A stretch of DNA of 9,798 nucleotides from assembly GCA_964431685.1 (NCBI GenBank), contig CAYSLA010000128.1, positions 1 through 9,798 of the forward strand, in the 5' to 3' direction. The DNA is from CAYSLA01 sp964431685. Its GTDB lineage: Bacteria > Armatimonadota > UBA5829. Below the pieces are notes generated by a model, which was not told the DNA's origin, ran no database searches, and was given only the letters and a program-made list of their open reading frames with translations. Each line of letters starts with the position of its first letter. Position 1 is the stretch's first letter. Both the position numbers and the translations under genes were made by a program. Below, in pieces: positions 1 through 6,492 of the stretch.

Positions 1-1
1 G

Positions 2-115
2 AGGGATTACTCTGGCTTTGCGGGATCAATCCAGGTGCGCAAATGTGTCTTGGACCTGCGTTATCCCAAGTCCTTTTCACCCGGCTTGGGAATTGCGGGA
101 GGTTTGAAGAGATGA
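2..115 (+). CDS. C-terminal end of an unrecognised upstream gene (5' partial)
   Basis: An open frame enters from the left edge and ends at TGA 113-115, giving 37 visible residues that end in DLRYPKSFSPGLGIAGGLKR. The stop overlaps the ATG of the next gene (112-114) as ATGA, the usual signature of translational coupling. That overlap is the main reason to believe this frame is real. I do not recognise the family from this short tail, and no membrane segment or known motif is visible. A second frame (frame 1) is also open from base 1 into the next gene, so this call is moderate. If real, this gene and the cyclase behind it form one operon. Confidence 0.5.
   Translation, partial: RDYSGFAGSIQVRKCVLDLRYPKSFSPGLGIAGGLKR
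97..102 (+). promoter_or_regulatory. Ribosome binding site that fixes the cyclase start
   Basis: GGGAGG lies nine bases before ATG 112. The longer open frame beginning at ATG 43 has no comparable site, and the 112 start also gives the ATGA overlap with the upstream stop. Together these favour 112 as the true start. Confidence 0.7.
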
Positions 116-810
116 GTAACAGGCAGCGGGTGGTGGGGATGATTGGGCCTTACAGGACAGTAAGCCTGAGCAAGGTCATTGATCCTGCATCGGAGAAACG
201 GCGTTGTGAGGTAAGACGGCATCGCGCCGAGGTTCTGGGGGTGGTAGATTACCACAGCGATATCGATATCATGAGCCATCTCGGCACTCACGTTGAAGCC
301 CCATACCACCACGGCGATGATCTGAACGATGTCATCGGGCTGGCAGCTGACAGATTCGTGGGCCGGGGAGTGCTATTGAGGCTGGATACGTGCGGTCCTG
401 GCGTGCTCATCACTCGCGCTGATCTGGATGTGGCTGATGGCGGAGTGGTCAGGACGGGCGATGTCGTAATCCTGGATTCTCCCTATCATTCCGAGCCGTT
501 CGCGTCGCTGCCGGACGATAACCGGCCGCAGCTCAGTCGCGAGGCGGCGGATTGGCTTCTTGAGAAGGGTGTGAAGTCGGTCGGGTTTGGCGATGGCATT
601 GCGGTGGAAAACGACCCGGAGCACTGCGTTGCGTTTCACGAGATATTGATGCCTAACAACGTAACGTTCATTGAAGTGATGCAGAATATCGACGAGTTGC
701 GGGAGAAGGTGTTTATGATAGTGTTTCTTCCGCTTCCCATACGCGGACTTGATTCAAGCCCGGTGCATGTGATGGCTATCGAAGGTATTCCGGGTTTCAC
801 GTTGGTATAA
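112..810 (+). CDS. Cyclase / kynurenine formamidase-like metal-dependent hydrolase
   Basis: The 232-residue product fits the cyclase family (PF04199) that includes KynB kynurenine formamidase and isatin hydrolase. Seen: HLGTHVEAPYHH at residues 56-67 matches the family metal-binding signature HxGTHxDxPxH, with His56, His60, Glu62 (usually Asp) and His66 as likely metal ligands. The TGDVVILDS strand (116-123) and SVGFGDGIAVENDP region (156-169) also fit the fold. Family members are cytosolic metal-dependent hydrolases of amides or cyclic compounds. The substrate cannot be read from the sequence, and no tryptophan-degradation genes lie nearby, so kynB is not assigned. Start chosen at 112 because of the RBS and the overlap with the upstream stop. 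Length is normal for the family. Confidence 0.82.
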   Translation: MSNRQRVVGMIGPYRTVSLSKVIDPASEKRRCEVRRHRAEVLGVVDYHSDIDIMSHLGTHVEAPYHHGDDLNDVIGLAADRFVGRGVLLRLDTCGPGVLITRADLDVADGGVVRTGDVVILDSPYHSEPFASLPDDNRPQLSREAADWLLEKGVKSVGFGDGIAVENDPEHCVAFHEILMPNNVTFIEVMQNIDELREKVFMIVFLPLPIRGLDSSPVHVMAIEGIPGFTLV

Positions 811-820
811 ACCGTGAGGA

Positions 821-1156
821 AGGTCTTCGGATTTCACGCCTAGCAGGCGGTGGAAAAAGCGGTGAAATGCTGGCTGCGGCACTATCACCGATCAAGTCCG
901 AGAACCCACCATCTGGAAAATGCTCTTCGGGCTACTCGACGAGGCCGAGGTGGATGTGCCTGCCGGTTTTCGAGGACTTGTTGATCTTACGGACTTTGCA
1001 GTCAAGTTCAGATATGGCGAAGTCGAACTGGATGCAGGCATTGATCGGTTGGCACTTCTGGAGCAGGTGCGGCGGCTGCTCGAGCACATTGAGAGTATTC
1101 TGCGCGATGCGGAAGAGAGGGCGACGGAGAATGGTCACTGTGACGGCGAGCAGTAG
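821..1156 (+). pseudogene. Decayed HEPN-domain gene (stop codon, frameshift, missing N-terminus)
   Basis: Read in frame 1 the DNA gives FGFHA, a TAG stop at 841-843, then QAVEKAVKCWLRHYHRSS and PRTHHLE up to base 918. The similarity then continues one base later in frame 2 from 920 as MLFGLLDEAEVDVP, LVDLTDFAVKFRY and a helical end to the stop at 1154-1156. Joined, this is the HEPN pattern (PF05168): FHAQQAxEKAxK, then a THxLE motif, then LTxYAVxFRYP. The TAG sits where the family has Gln, one C-to-T change from CAG. The frameshift lies at the AAAA run at 917-920. About 35 N-terminal residues usual for the family are absent, because the cyclase gene ends at 810. HEPN proteins usually pair with a nucleotidyltransferase, and none adjoins. 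The 78-residue open frame from 920 could still be translated but lacks half the domain. Confidence 0.75.
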
Positions 1157-1180
1157 ACCAAGACCAAAATAAAGGTGCTT

Positions 1181-2104
1181 ATGAACGAGAAGATTTACGA
1201 TACTCTGATAGTAGGCGGAGGGGCGGCGGGGCTCACTGCCGGCATCTATGCCTCGCGGGCCAGGCTTTCGACTCTGCTTGTCGAGAAAGCCTACCCCGGC
1301 GGGCAGTTGATGATGTGTGAGACCATAGAGAACTTCCCCGGTTTTTCCGGCGGCACGTGCGGCGCTGATCTCTCCACCGCACTCCGTGAACAGGCGGAGA
1401 AGTTCGGGATGGAGACCCTCCTAACCGAGATAGAGCGCGTGGAGCTTGAGGGCGAAATCAAGAAGCTGCATACAGCGGATGGGAAGACCGTCCTGGCTAG
1501 GACCGTCATACTCTGTCTGGGCGCCAGGCCGCGTCTGCTCGGCGTTCCGGGAGAGGCTGAGTTTCTCGGCAGAGGAGTCTCGTACTGTGCCGTCTGCGAC
1601 GGGTTTCTTTTTATGGGCAAGAAGCTTGCGGTGGTCGGCGGCGGAGACACCGCCGTGGAGGACAGCATCTTCCTGACCAAGTTCGCCAGCGAAGTCCATA
1701 TCATCCATCGTCGGGACAAACTGCGGGCGCAGAAGATCATTCAGGAACGCGCTCTGGCCAACCCCAAGATCACCGTCCACTGGGATTCGGTAGTCTCGCA
1801 GATCGCGGGACCTGACCTGGTGAACAAGGTTGTTCTCACTAACGTGAAGACACAGCAGGAGTCCGACCTGGAAGTCGATGGAGTGTTCGTGCTGATCGGC
1901 CAGAACCCGAACACCGCGATGCTAAAGGGAATCATCGACCTGGACGAGCTTGGGTACATAATCGCGGACGAGGACATGCGCACCAATGTGCCCGGGGTCT
2001 ACGCGGCAGGAGATGTCCGCAAGAAGCTGCTCAGACAGATCGTGACGGCCTGCGCCGACGGCGCCATCGCAGCAACGGCCGCTGAGAAGTACATAGAGAC
2101 TTGA
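1181..2104 (+). CDS. trxB: Thioredoxin reductase (NADPH), FAD-dependent
   Basis: This 307-residue flavoprotein has the normal length and order of low-molecular-weight bacterial thioredoxin reductases, which pass electrons from NADPH through FAD and a redox-active disulfide to thioredoxin in the cytosol. Seen: FAD-binding GGGAAG at residues 12-17; PGGQL at 39-43; active site CAVCDG at 136-141 (Cys136 and Cys139); NADPH-binding GGGDTAVED at 153-161; HRR at 176-178, which typically contacts the NADP 2'-phosphate; and the closing FAD motif GVYAAGDV at 272-279. Start chosen at ATG 1181 because AAAGG (1171-1175) is five bases upstream; a GTG at 1175 is less likely. No thioredoxin gene is in the window. 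The stop overlaps the next start (TGATGA), so the M24-type gene is probably co-translated. Confidence 0.95.
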   Translation: MNEKIYDTLIVGGGAAGLTAGIYASRARLSTLLVEKAYPGGQLMMCETIENFPGFSGGTCGADLSTALREQAEKFGMETLLTEIERVELEGEIKKLHTADGKTVLARTVILCLGARPRLLGVPGEAEFLGRGVSYCAVCDGFLFMGKKLAVVGGGDTAVEDSIFLTKFASEVHIIHRRDKLRAQKIIQERALANPKITVHWDSVVSQIAGPDLVNKVVLTNVKTQQESDLEVDGVFVLIGQNPNTAMLKGIIDLDELGYIIADEDMRTNVPGVYAAGDVRKKLLRQIVTACADGAIAATAAEKYIET

Positions 2105-3216
2105 TGAGCATGCTGGAAACCCGTAGCACAAGCGAATTCGCGGAAAAGCACGGACGTGTGCTTGGCATCCTCGACCGGCACGGTCTGGCCGGTCTGGCGA
2201 TCAACACCACCGCCAACTTCGCCTGGTATACGTGCGGCGCGTCGAACTATGTGGGGATCGCCTCTGAGATCGGAAGCGCCTCGCTGGTGATCACGCGTGA
2301 CCGGCGGTACGCGGTCTGCGACAACATCGAAGCAGGCAGAATGGCAACGGAAGAGCTCGCGGGCATGGGCTTCGAGTTTGTGGTCTTTGACTGGCACGAG
2401 CCCAGAAGGGACGCGCTCATCGCGGAGCTTGCCCCTGGAAAGATTGGCTCGGATACTGCGCTGCCGAACTCGGTGCCCATAGCAGCCGACCTCGACGAGG
2501 CGCGCAAGCCACTTGTTCCGGAAGAAGTCGTCAGATACCGGGAGCTTGGCAGGCTCACCGCCCAGGCAATGTCTGAGACCTGCCGGCAACTCCGACCAGG
2601 CATGACTGAGCACGAAGCGTCGGGTGCGCTCAACGCACGGCTGGTATCCCGCGGGATAGTGCCGGTGGTCACTCTCGTCGCCGCCGACGAACGAATCGAG
2701 CAATATCGCCATCCACTTCCTACCGACAAGACCATATCTCGCCGTGCCATGCTTGTGACTGGAGCCCGAAAATGGGGTCTGATAGTCTCGACTAGCAGGC
2801 TTGTCAGCTTTGGCCCCCTGGAGCCGCGTGTCGCTGACAGGCACCGCGCGGTCACACGAGTGGATGCGGCGTTCATATCTGCCACCAATCCGGGAAGAGA
2901 TGTCGCCGATGTCTTCGCGGCGGGAGTGTGGGAGTACGAGCGCCAGGGCTATCCGGAGGAGTGGCGCCTGCACCATCAGGGCGGGCCGACTGGCTACAAA
3001 GGCAGGGAGTTCCGGGCAACGCTGCAGACACACTCAATCGTGGCCGAAAACCAGGCTTTTGCCTGGAACCCCTCAATCACCGGGACGAAATCCGAAGACA
3101 CGATCATCGCCACCAGTTCCGGCCCCGAAGTGCTTTCTATGGCCGACGACTGGCCAGTGCTCGAGGTCGAGACTGAGTCCGGCATCATCCGCAGACCGGA
3201 TATTCTGGTGCTGTAG
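2104..3216 (+). CDS. M24-family (creatinase / Xaa-Pro aminopeptidase fold) protein with altered metal site
   Basis: The 370-residue product has an N-terminal creatinase-like domain (about 1-135) and a C-terminal pita-bread domain (about 140-365). Seen: ERIEQYRHPLPTDKTI (196-211), HHQGGPTGY (290-298), and AFAWNPSITGTKSEDT (318-333). In catalytic aminopeptidases P two metal ions are held by Asp, Asp, His, Glu, Glu. Here the positions aligned with the Asp pair fall in VTGARKWGLIVSTSR (218-232) and carry Thr219 and Ser229. The first Glu position reads Asn322. Only a His (290/291) and Glu331 remain. This makes ordinary dinuclear metallopeptidase activity doubtful. The same RHP.PT...WNPSITGTKSEDT pattern, as I recall, marks a sub-family, so this is probably an inherited state rather than decay. 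ATG 2104 overlaps the trxB stop, indicating coupling. Real activity unknown. Confidence 0.8.
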   Translation: MSMLETRSTSEFAEKHGRVLGILDRHGLAGLAINTTANFAWYTCGASNYVGIASEIGSASLVITRDRRYAVCDNIEAGRMATEELAGMGFEFVVFDWHEPRRDALIAELAPGKIGSDTALPNSVPIAADLDEARKPLVPEEVVRYRELGRLTAQAMSETCRQLRPGMTEHEASGALNARLVSRGIVPVVTLVAADERIEQYRHPLPTDKTISRRAMLVTGARKWGLIVSTSRLVSFGPLEPRVADRHRAVTRVDAAFISATNPGRDVADVFAAGVWEYERQGYPEEWRLHHQGGPTGYKGREFRATLQTHSIVAENQAFAWNPSITGTKSEDTIIATSSGPEVLSMADDWPVLEVETESGIIRRPDILVL

Positions 3217-3217
3217 A

Positions 3218-3898
3218 CTACCGCACGAACTCGAGAGTGCCCCAATCGTCCAGGTAGTGGAAATCCACTTTCGACAGCTTGGCACTGCTCGACAGCTCCT
3301 GGCCGTTGCCGGGCAGGTAGAGGGAATAGTCATATCGCGATAGGTGAAACTTCCATTGATCGCCGGGTTCCGGGCAGGGCTTTCCGCCAAGATCCAGCTC
3401 GTTGAAGGGCACTCCCATCTGCAGCATCCAGTATTCGTCCTCGTCCGTGGGATCGTTTATCGTGCCTTTGATATAGACGTCGGACTTGAGGCCCTTGCAG
3501 TCCCACATTCTCCATCGCTCGTGCCCGCCGGCCGCACCCTGCCGAAGATTACACGCGTCGTAGACGGTGTTGAGCGCGTTTATCTCGAAGTTGTAGTAGG
3601 TCTCCTTGCCGGCGAGCGGCTTGAAGAACAGCTCCAGCACATCGTCATTGCACGTTGTTGAATCGCGCTTCGTGTGCCGGGCAAAGACGTCCCGGTCATA
3701 CGCCTTGAAGCATACATACAAATGGCTTTTGCTCCAGAGCAACCCGGCCTCGGTCTTGCTCACAGGCTCATCGAGAGTAATGGGCAGGTAGAACGGCACC
3801 GGCTCCGCGTTCGCCCACACCGGAGCGTCGAAATTGCGGCCTATCTCAATATCTTGATCCACAAAATGGCATCTGTAGACTTCTGTGTCGGAACTCAC
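3218..3898 (-). CDS. Stand-alone carbohydrate-binding family 9 (CBM9)-like protein
   Basis: The 226-residue protein matches the general pattern of CBM9-like beta-sandwich domains: FDAPVWANAEPV near the start (23-34), LLWSKSHLYVCFKAYDRDV (53-71), DDVLELFFKP (85-94), YYNFEINALNTVYDA (101-115), and WMLQMGVPFNEL (157-168). Known CBM9-like domains bind sugars or reducing ends, usually as parts of larger secreted enzymes. Here the domain occupies the whole protein and I see no signal peptide, so the location is probably cytosolic and the ligand is unknown. The start is GTG at 3896-3898, supported by GGAGG (3906-3910) seven bases away. The stop is one base from the stop of the convergent M24 gene, and the divergent URO-D-like gene shares its upstream region. 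Confidence 0.75.
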   Translation of the reverse strand: MSSDTEVYRCHFVDQDIEIGRNFDAPVWANAEPVPFYLPITLDEPVSKTEAGLLWSKSHLYVCFKAYDRDVFARHTKRDSTTCNDDVLELFFKPLAGKETYYNFEINALNTVYDACNLRQGAAGGHERWRMWDCKGLKSDVYIKGTINDPTDEDEYWMLQMGVPFNELDLGGKPCPEPGDQWKFHLSRYDYSLYLPGNGQELSSSAKLSKVDFHYLDDWGTLEFVR

Positions 3899-3905
3899 CG
3901 GAACA

Positions 3906-3910
3906 CCTCC
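3906..3910 (-). promoter_or_regulatory. Ribosome binding site supporting a GTG start
   Basis: On the minus strand GGAGG is followed by seven bases and then GTG at 3898. The strong site makes the rare start codon credible for the CBM9-like gene. Confidence 0.75.
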
Positions 3911-4077
3911 AAAGGCAACTCTAGTCTACCTTACTCTTCGACAGGACCATCGCGCTTACCTTCCACTTCGTTGTCGACGCGGCAGTTCCCGGATGAACTC
4001 GCGTGAGCCTGTGGGCGATTCTGTCTGTGGCAATGGCTGAGTGTTGTATGGTAACATGCACCCAGGAACAGGGCCGC
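3911..4077. other. Divergent intergenic region between CBM9-like and URO-D-like genes
   Basis: This 167-base stretch must carry promoters for the two divergent genes. I see no convincing -35/-10 pair on either strand. TATGGTAACAT near 4048-4058 could hold a weak -10 for the rightward gene. The URO-D frame is open back to a GTG at 4003, so part of the region might be coding. Confidence 0.35.
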
Positions 4078-5124
4078 ATGCATCCGTCCTTAAGAGTCCA
4101 TGCGAGAGAGGATACGGTAAGCACTGTGAACCCGAAATGGCACGTAGGATTCTGCAATGTCACGACTACAGAGTATGCGGGCATTCGATACTCTGAGTAC
4201 TACGGTTCGCCCGCGCTGATGCTGGAAGCGCAGCTCAAAGCAATCGACTACGCGGAGCACAGGTGGGGTGTGGGCCGATTTATGAAGCCCTACATCGACC
4301 TGCCGAGCGTGTGTTTCGCCTCGTTTCTGGGCATGCCGGTTGTGGTGCCGGATGAGGACGAGATACCCTACCTTGACACAACCAAGCCGGTGATCGCGGA
4401 TGTGGCCGACGTTGATCAAGTTAGAATCGGCGACCCGAAGACGAGCGGGTGGATGGCGAAGCGGTGGGAGGCGTGGCAGTACTATGCTCAGCAAGGCCAG
4501 AACGTCCGGTTCGGCGGTTACGAAGGAAGTGTCATAACGACTGCCTGCGAAGTCACCGGGGGTAGCGCGCTCTGGGGCATGTCCGAGAACCCTGAAGCAG
4601 CGAAGCGTCTGCTGGATCTGATGGTTGACGCAAACCTGGCGATCGAGGCTCTCGATGTGTCGCTGTGCGGCGAGTCGCCGGATGGCTACACGGGCGATGA
4701 CTATGCCGGACTGCTGTCGCCGGAGATGTTCCACGATTTGGCTGTTCCCTGCTACCAACGCCTCTACGCAGGGAAGCGCACTCGCTTTATGCACAGCGAA
4801 CTGCTTCGTGCGGAGCACCTGCGTATCGCCCGCGACCTGCTCGATATAACCGAGTTCCACGGCGCGGGGTGCAAGAATCTCACCCTCCAGGAAATGCACG
4901 AGATTATGGGCAACAACTTCTGGGCACAGGTGACACCTCAGGAGATGCTGGAACTCTCACCGGCAGATATATCGGAGCGAATCCGCGAACTGGCGCAGAG
5001 CGGAGCGGCCTATGTCCAGATCTACCCTGGCCGGGGCACACCGGCGCGCAATATGGACGCCGCCATCGCAGCCGCACACATGGAATGCACGGGCGGTCCC
5101 GCCTGGCACGACTCTGAGCAATAG
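4078..5124 (+). CDS. Uroporphyrinogen decarboxylase (URO-D) superfamily protein, probable methyltransferase-like
   Basis: From ATG 4078 the product is 348 residues and resembles the URO-D/HemE superfamily (PF01208), which includes heme-pathway decarboxylases and cobalamin- or coenzyme M-dependent methyltransferases (MtaA, CmuA types). Seen: DGYTGDDYAGLLSPEMF (202-218), the usual superfamily DDxxxxxxLSPxxF element; RTRFMHSELLRAEHLR (235-250); and a C-terminal barrel edge with FHGAGCKNLTLQEM (260-273) and WAQVTPQEMLEL (282-293). The N-terminal arginine motif of true HemE is not evident and no other heme genes are here, so heme synthesis is unlikely; substrate unknown. His239, His261 and Cys265 are candidates for metal binding (inference). 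The start is uncertain: AGGA at 4064-4067 supports 4078; other in-frame starts are ATG 4033, GTG 4003 and GTG 4126. No partner corrinoid protein is visible. Confidence 0.75.
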   Translation: MHPSLRVHAREDTVSTVNPKWHVGFCNVTTTEYAGIRYSEYYGSPALMLEAQLKAIDYAEHRWGVGRFMKPYIDLPSVCFASFLGMPVVVPDEDEIPYLDTTKPVIADVADVDQVRIGDPKTSGWMAKRWEAWQYYAQQGQNVRFGGYEGSVITTACEVTGGSALWGMSENPEAAKRLLDLMVDANLAIEALDVSLCGESPDGYTGDDYAGLLSPEMFHDLAVPCYQRLYAGKRTRFMHSELLRAEHLRIARDLLDITEFHGAGCKNLTLQEMHEIMGNNFWAQVTPQEMLELSPADISERIRELAQSGAAYVQIYPGRGTPARNMDAAIAAAHMECTGGPAWHDSEQ

Positions 5125-5168
5125 AAGCTCATCTTCTGGAAGACGTAGCCCGGATGCAGGAGAATGCG

Positions 5169-5375
5169 ATGAGTATTGGCGAGAAGCAAAATCCGGAAAA
5201 GACGAGTTACACTGACGCCGAGACGGGCCGCAAAGTAACGTTGTGGACAGCGCCACACGCCAACCACAACATGGGCCTCTACTACCATCAGAACCCGTTT
5301 GACCCGCAGCGGAACCTGGTGTATTTCATATCAAGCCGCACCGATACTCGGCAAAATGCGCTTCATTGTGCGTGA
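5169..5375 (+). pseudogene. 5' fragment of an oligogalacturonate-lyase / TolB-like propeller gene
   Basis: ATG 5169 has an excellent AGGAG (5158-5162) six bases upstream, so this was a real gene start. The first 58 or so residues (TSYTDAETGRKVTLWT, LYYHQNPFDPQRNLVYFISS) resemble the start of oligogalacturonate lyase / Pectate_lyase22 proteins, where a Y-T-D-x-x-T-G-R strand precedes the first blade of a beta-propeller ending in FxSxRT. Those proteins are about 400 residues long. Here the frame leaves the pattern after about base 5340 and stops at 5375 after 68 residues, far too short to fold as a propeller. The DNA after 5340 belongs to a different family in another frame, so this is best explained as a deletion scar. 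A short translated peptide remains possible. Confidence 0.55.
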
Positions 5376-5517
5376 TGTCGATGTGAAACATCTCACGGCA
5401 ACTGGGGAAGTCCGCGTGATCCCGCGGGCCAAGCACTTCCCGTTCATCGATGAGCCGGAGATCTTCGTCGCGGCAATCCGGGATTTCCGGAAAGCGTATA
5501 TGCTCACACAGTGTTGA
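5341..5517 (+). pseudogene. 3' fragment resembling the C-terminus of an alpha/beta hydrolase
   Basis: In the frame ending at TGA 5515-5517 the DNA encodes TATGEVRVIPRAKHFPFIDE followed by PEIFVAAIRDFRKAYMLTQC. This matches the C-terminal end of alpha/beta hydrolases, where a strand VxVIPGAGHFPxxExPExF carries the catalytic histidine (here the His of AKHFPF) before the last helix. Only about 45 residues are recognisable; nucleophile elbow, acid residue and start are absent. It begins where the propeller-like fragment stops making sense (about 5340) and lies in a different frame, so the two cannot be one protein. Its end overlaps the leuA stop on the other strand by 14 bases. Confidence 0.55.
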
Positions 5518-6385
5518 CACGAACCTGGCCGGACGCCATCAAAGCGTGCAGGTCACTGTCTAAGACCTGCTTCCTCTCGTCGGCTACGGCAAGGAACCTA
5601 GGGTGCAGTTGCTCCAGGTCATCTGGCGACACACAATAGCCCAGCTCTTCCAGACGATGGCGGACCGCATGCCGGCCTGATCGGGCGGTGAGCACGATCT
5701 GACTGCCCGCTGCGCCGACATCCTCCGGCCGGAATATCTCATAGTTGCTCCGGTTCTTGAGGACGCCGTCCTGGTGGATTCCTGATGAGTGAGCAAAGGC
5801 GTTCGCGCCGACCACAGCCTTGTTTCTCGCGATCACGAGGCCGGTCATCCGGCTCACCAGATCACTCGTGCGGATGAGCTCGGAGGTGACTATGTCGCTT
5901 GTCGCGCCGAAGTATCTGCCGCGGGTGTTCAGAGCCATCACCACCTCCTCCAAAGCCGCGTTTCCAGCTCGTTCACCTATGCCATTGATTGTGCACTCCA
6001 CCTGCTGGGCACCGGCTTTCACAGCGGCGAGCGAGTTCGCAACAGCCATCCCCATATCGTTGTGGCAGTGGACGCTCAGGATCGTCTGGTCTATGTTGGG
6101 GACGCGGCGGCGGATATCAGAAATCAGACGCCCCCANNNNNNNNNNNNNNNNNNNNNNNNNNNNNNNNNNNNNNNNNNNNNNNNNNNNNNNNNNNNNNNN
6201 NNNNNNNNNNNNNNNNNNNNNNNNNNNNNNNNNNNNGAGCTCGGAAACCCGGCCTCTATCACGTCCACATTCAGCCGCGCGAGCTGTCGCGCAATCTCCA
6301 GCTTTTCAGGCCCGGTCAGGCTTGCGCCGGGCGATTGTTCACCATCCCGCAGGGTGGTATCGAAGATGAAAACCTTTCGTTCCAT
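5504..6385 (-). CDS. leuA: 2-isopropylmalate synthase (LeuA), interrupted by sequencing gap, lacking regulatory domain
   Basis: LeuA condenses acetyl-CoA with 2-oxoisovalerate in the first step of leucine synthesis. Seen: VFIFDTTLRDGEQSPGASLT (5-24); VIEAGFPS before the gap; and after it RRRVPNID, the metal-site SVHCHNDMGMAVANSLAA, NGIGERAGNAALEEV, NAFAHSSGIHQDGVLKNR and LTARSGRHAVRHRLEELGY. About 49 residues lie before the N run and 210 after. Alignment from memory with E. coli LeuA suggests roughly 130 residues (about 390 bases) are hidden by the 100 Ns. The chain stops at ASGQVRVNTV, about where the C-terminal leucine-binding domain (LeuA_dimer, PF08502) should begin, so that domain is missing. 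Estimated true length is about 390 residues, near homocitrate synthase (NifV) size, but the motifs are LeuA-like. Start ATG 6385 has GGAG (6392-6395) six bases upstream. It is preceded by a leucine T-box. Confidence 0.88.
   Translation of the reverse strand: MERKVFIFDTTLRDGEQSPGASLTGPEKLEIARQLARLNVDVIEAGFPSXXXXXXXXXXXXXXXXXXXXXXXXXXXXXXXXXXWGRLISDIRRRVPNIDQTILSVHCHNDMGMAVANSLAAVKAGAQQVECTINGIGERAGNAALEEVVMALNTRGRYFGATSDIVTSELIRTSDLVSRMTGLVIARNKAVVGANAFAHSSGIHQDGVLKNRSNYEIFRPEDVGAAGSQIVLTARSGRHAVRHRLEELGYCVSPDDLEQLHPRFLAVADERKQVLDSDLHALMASGQVRVNTV
6137..6236. other. Assembly gap (100 N)
   Basis: Exactly 100 Ns, the usual placeholder for a gap of unknown size. It lies inside leuA, and the protein flanks imply that about 390 bases are really missing, so downstream coordinates are nominal. 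Confidence 0.97.
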
Positions 6386-6427
6386 TTGGTACTCCTTTTG
6401 TCAACTACGCCATTCATGTCATTCGGT

Positions 6428-6492
6428 GTATCGGGAATCTTGTTCCCGATACCTGCACGCATCGCGCGTTTCGGGAACAAGTTGCCCGAAAC
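6428..6492. repeat. Two related 25-base palindromes in opposite orientation (REP/BIME-like)
   Basis: The first (6428-6452) has arms GTATCGGGA and TCCCGATAC around a 7-base loop. The second (6468-6492) has arms GTTTCGGG and CCCGAAAC. Fifteen bases separate them. Reading the second on the minus strand, both share GGTGTnTCGGG, then CTTGTTCCCGA, so they are inverted copies of one element. The only arm difference is an A-T to T-A swap present on both sides, which preserves pairing. Neither has a T-run, so they are not intrinsic terminators. They lie in the transcribed leuA leader, after the T-box terminator and before the leuA RBS. Confidence 0.75.

Noticed and set aside
65..90. CCCAAG...CTTGGG inverted repeat as a terminator
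   Set aside because: The loop is long, no T-run follows, and it lies within the coding tail of the upstream gene.
255..270. GATATCGATATC palindrome as an operator
   Set aside because: It sits inside the cyclase coding region and encodes SDIDIMS just before the metal motif; nothing suggests regulation.
867..1172. 101-residue plus-strand frame over the HEPN remnant
   Set aside because: It is in the wrong frame relative to both HEPN-matching segments and shows no family pattern.
1999..3033. 344-residue open frame on the minus strand opposite trxB and the M24 gene
   Set aside because: No recognisable motif, and it lies antisense to two well-supported genes. It is a codon-bias shadow in GC-rich DNA.
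4090..4899. 269-residue minus-strand frame opposite the URO-D-like gene
   Set aside because: Antisense shadow without domain motifs; the plus-strand frame has clear URO-D signatures.
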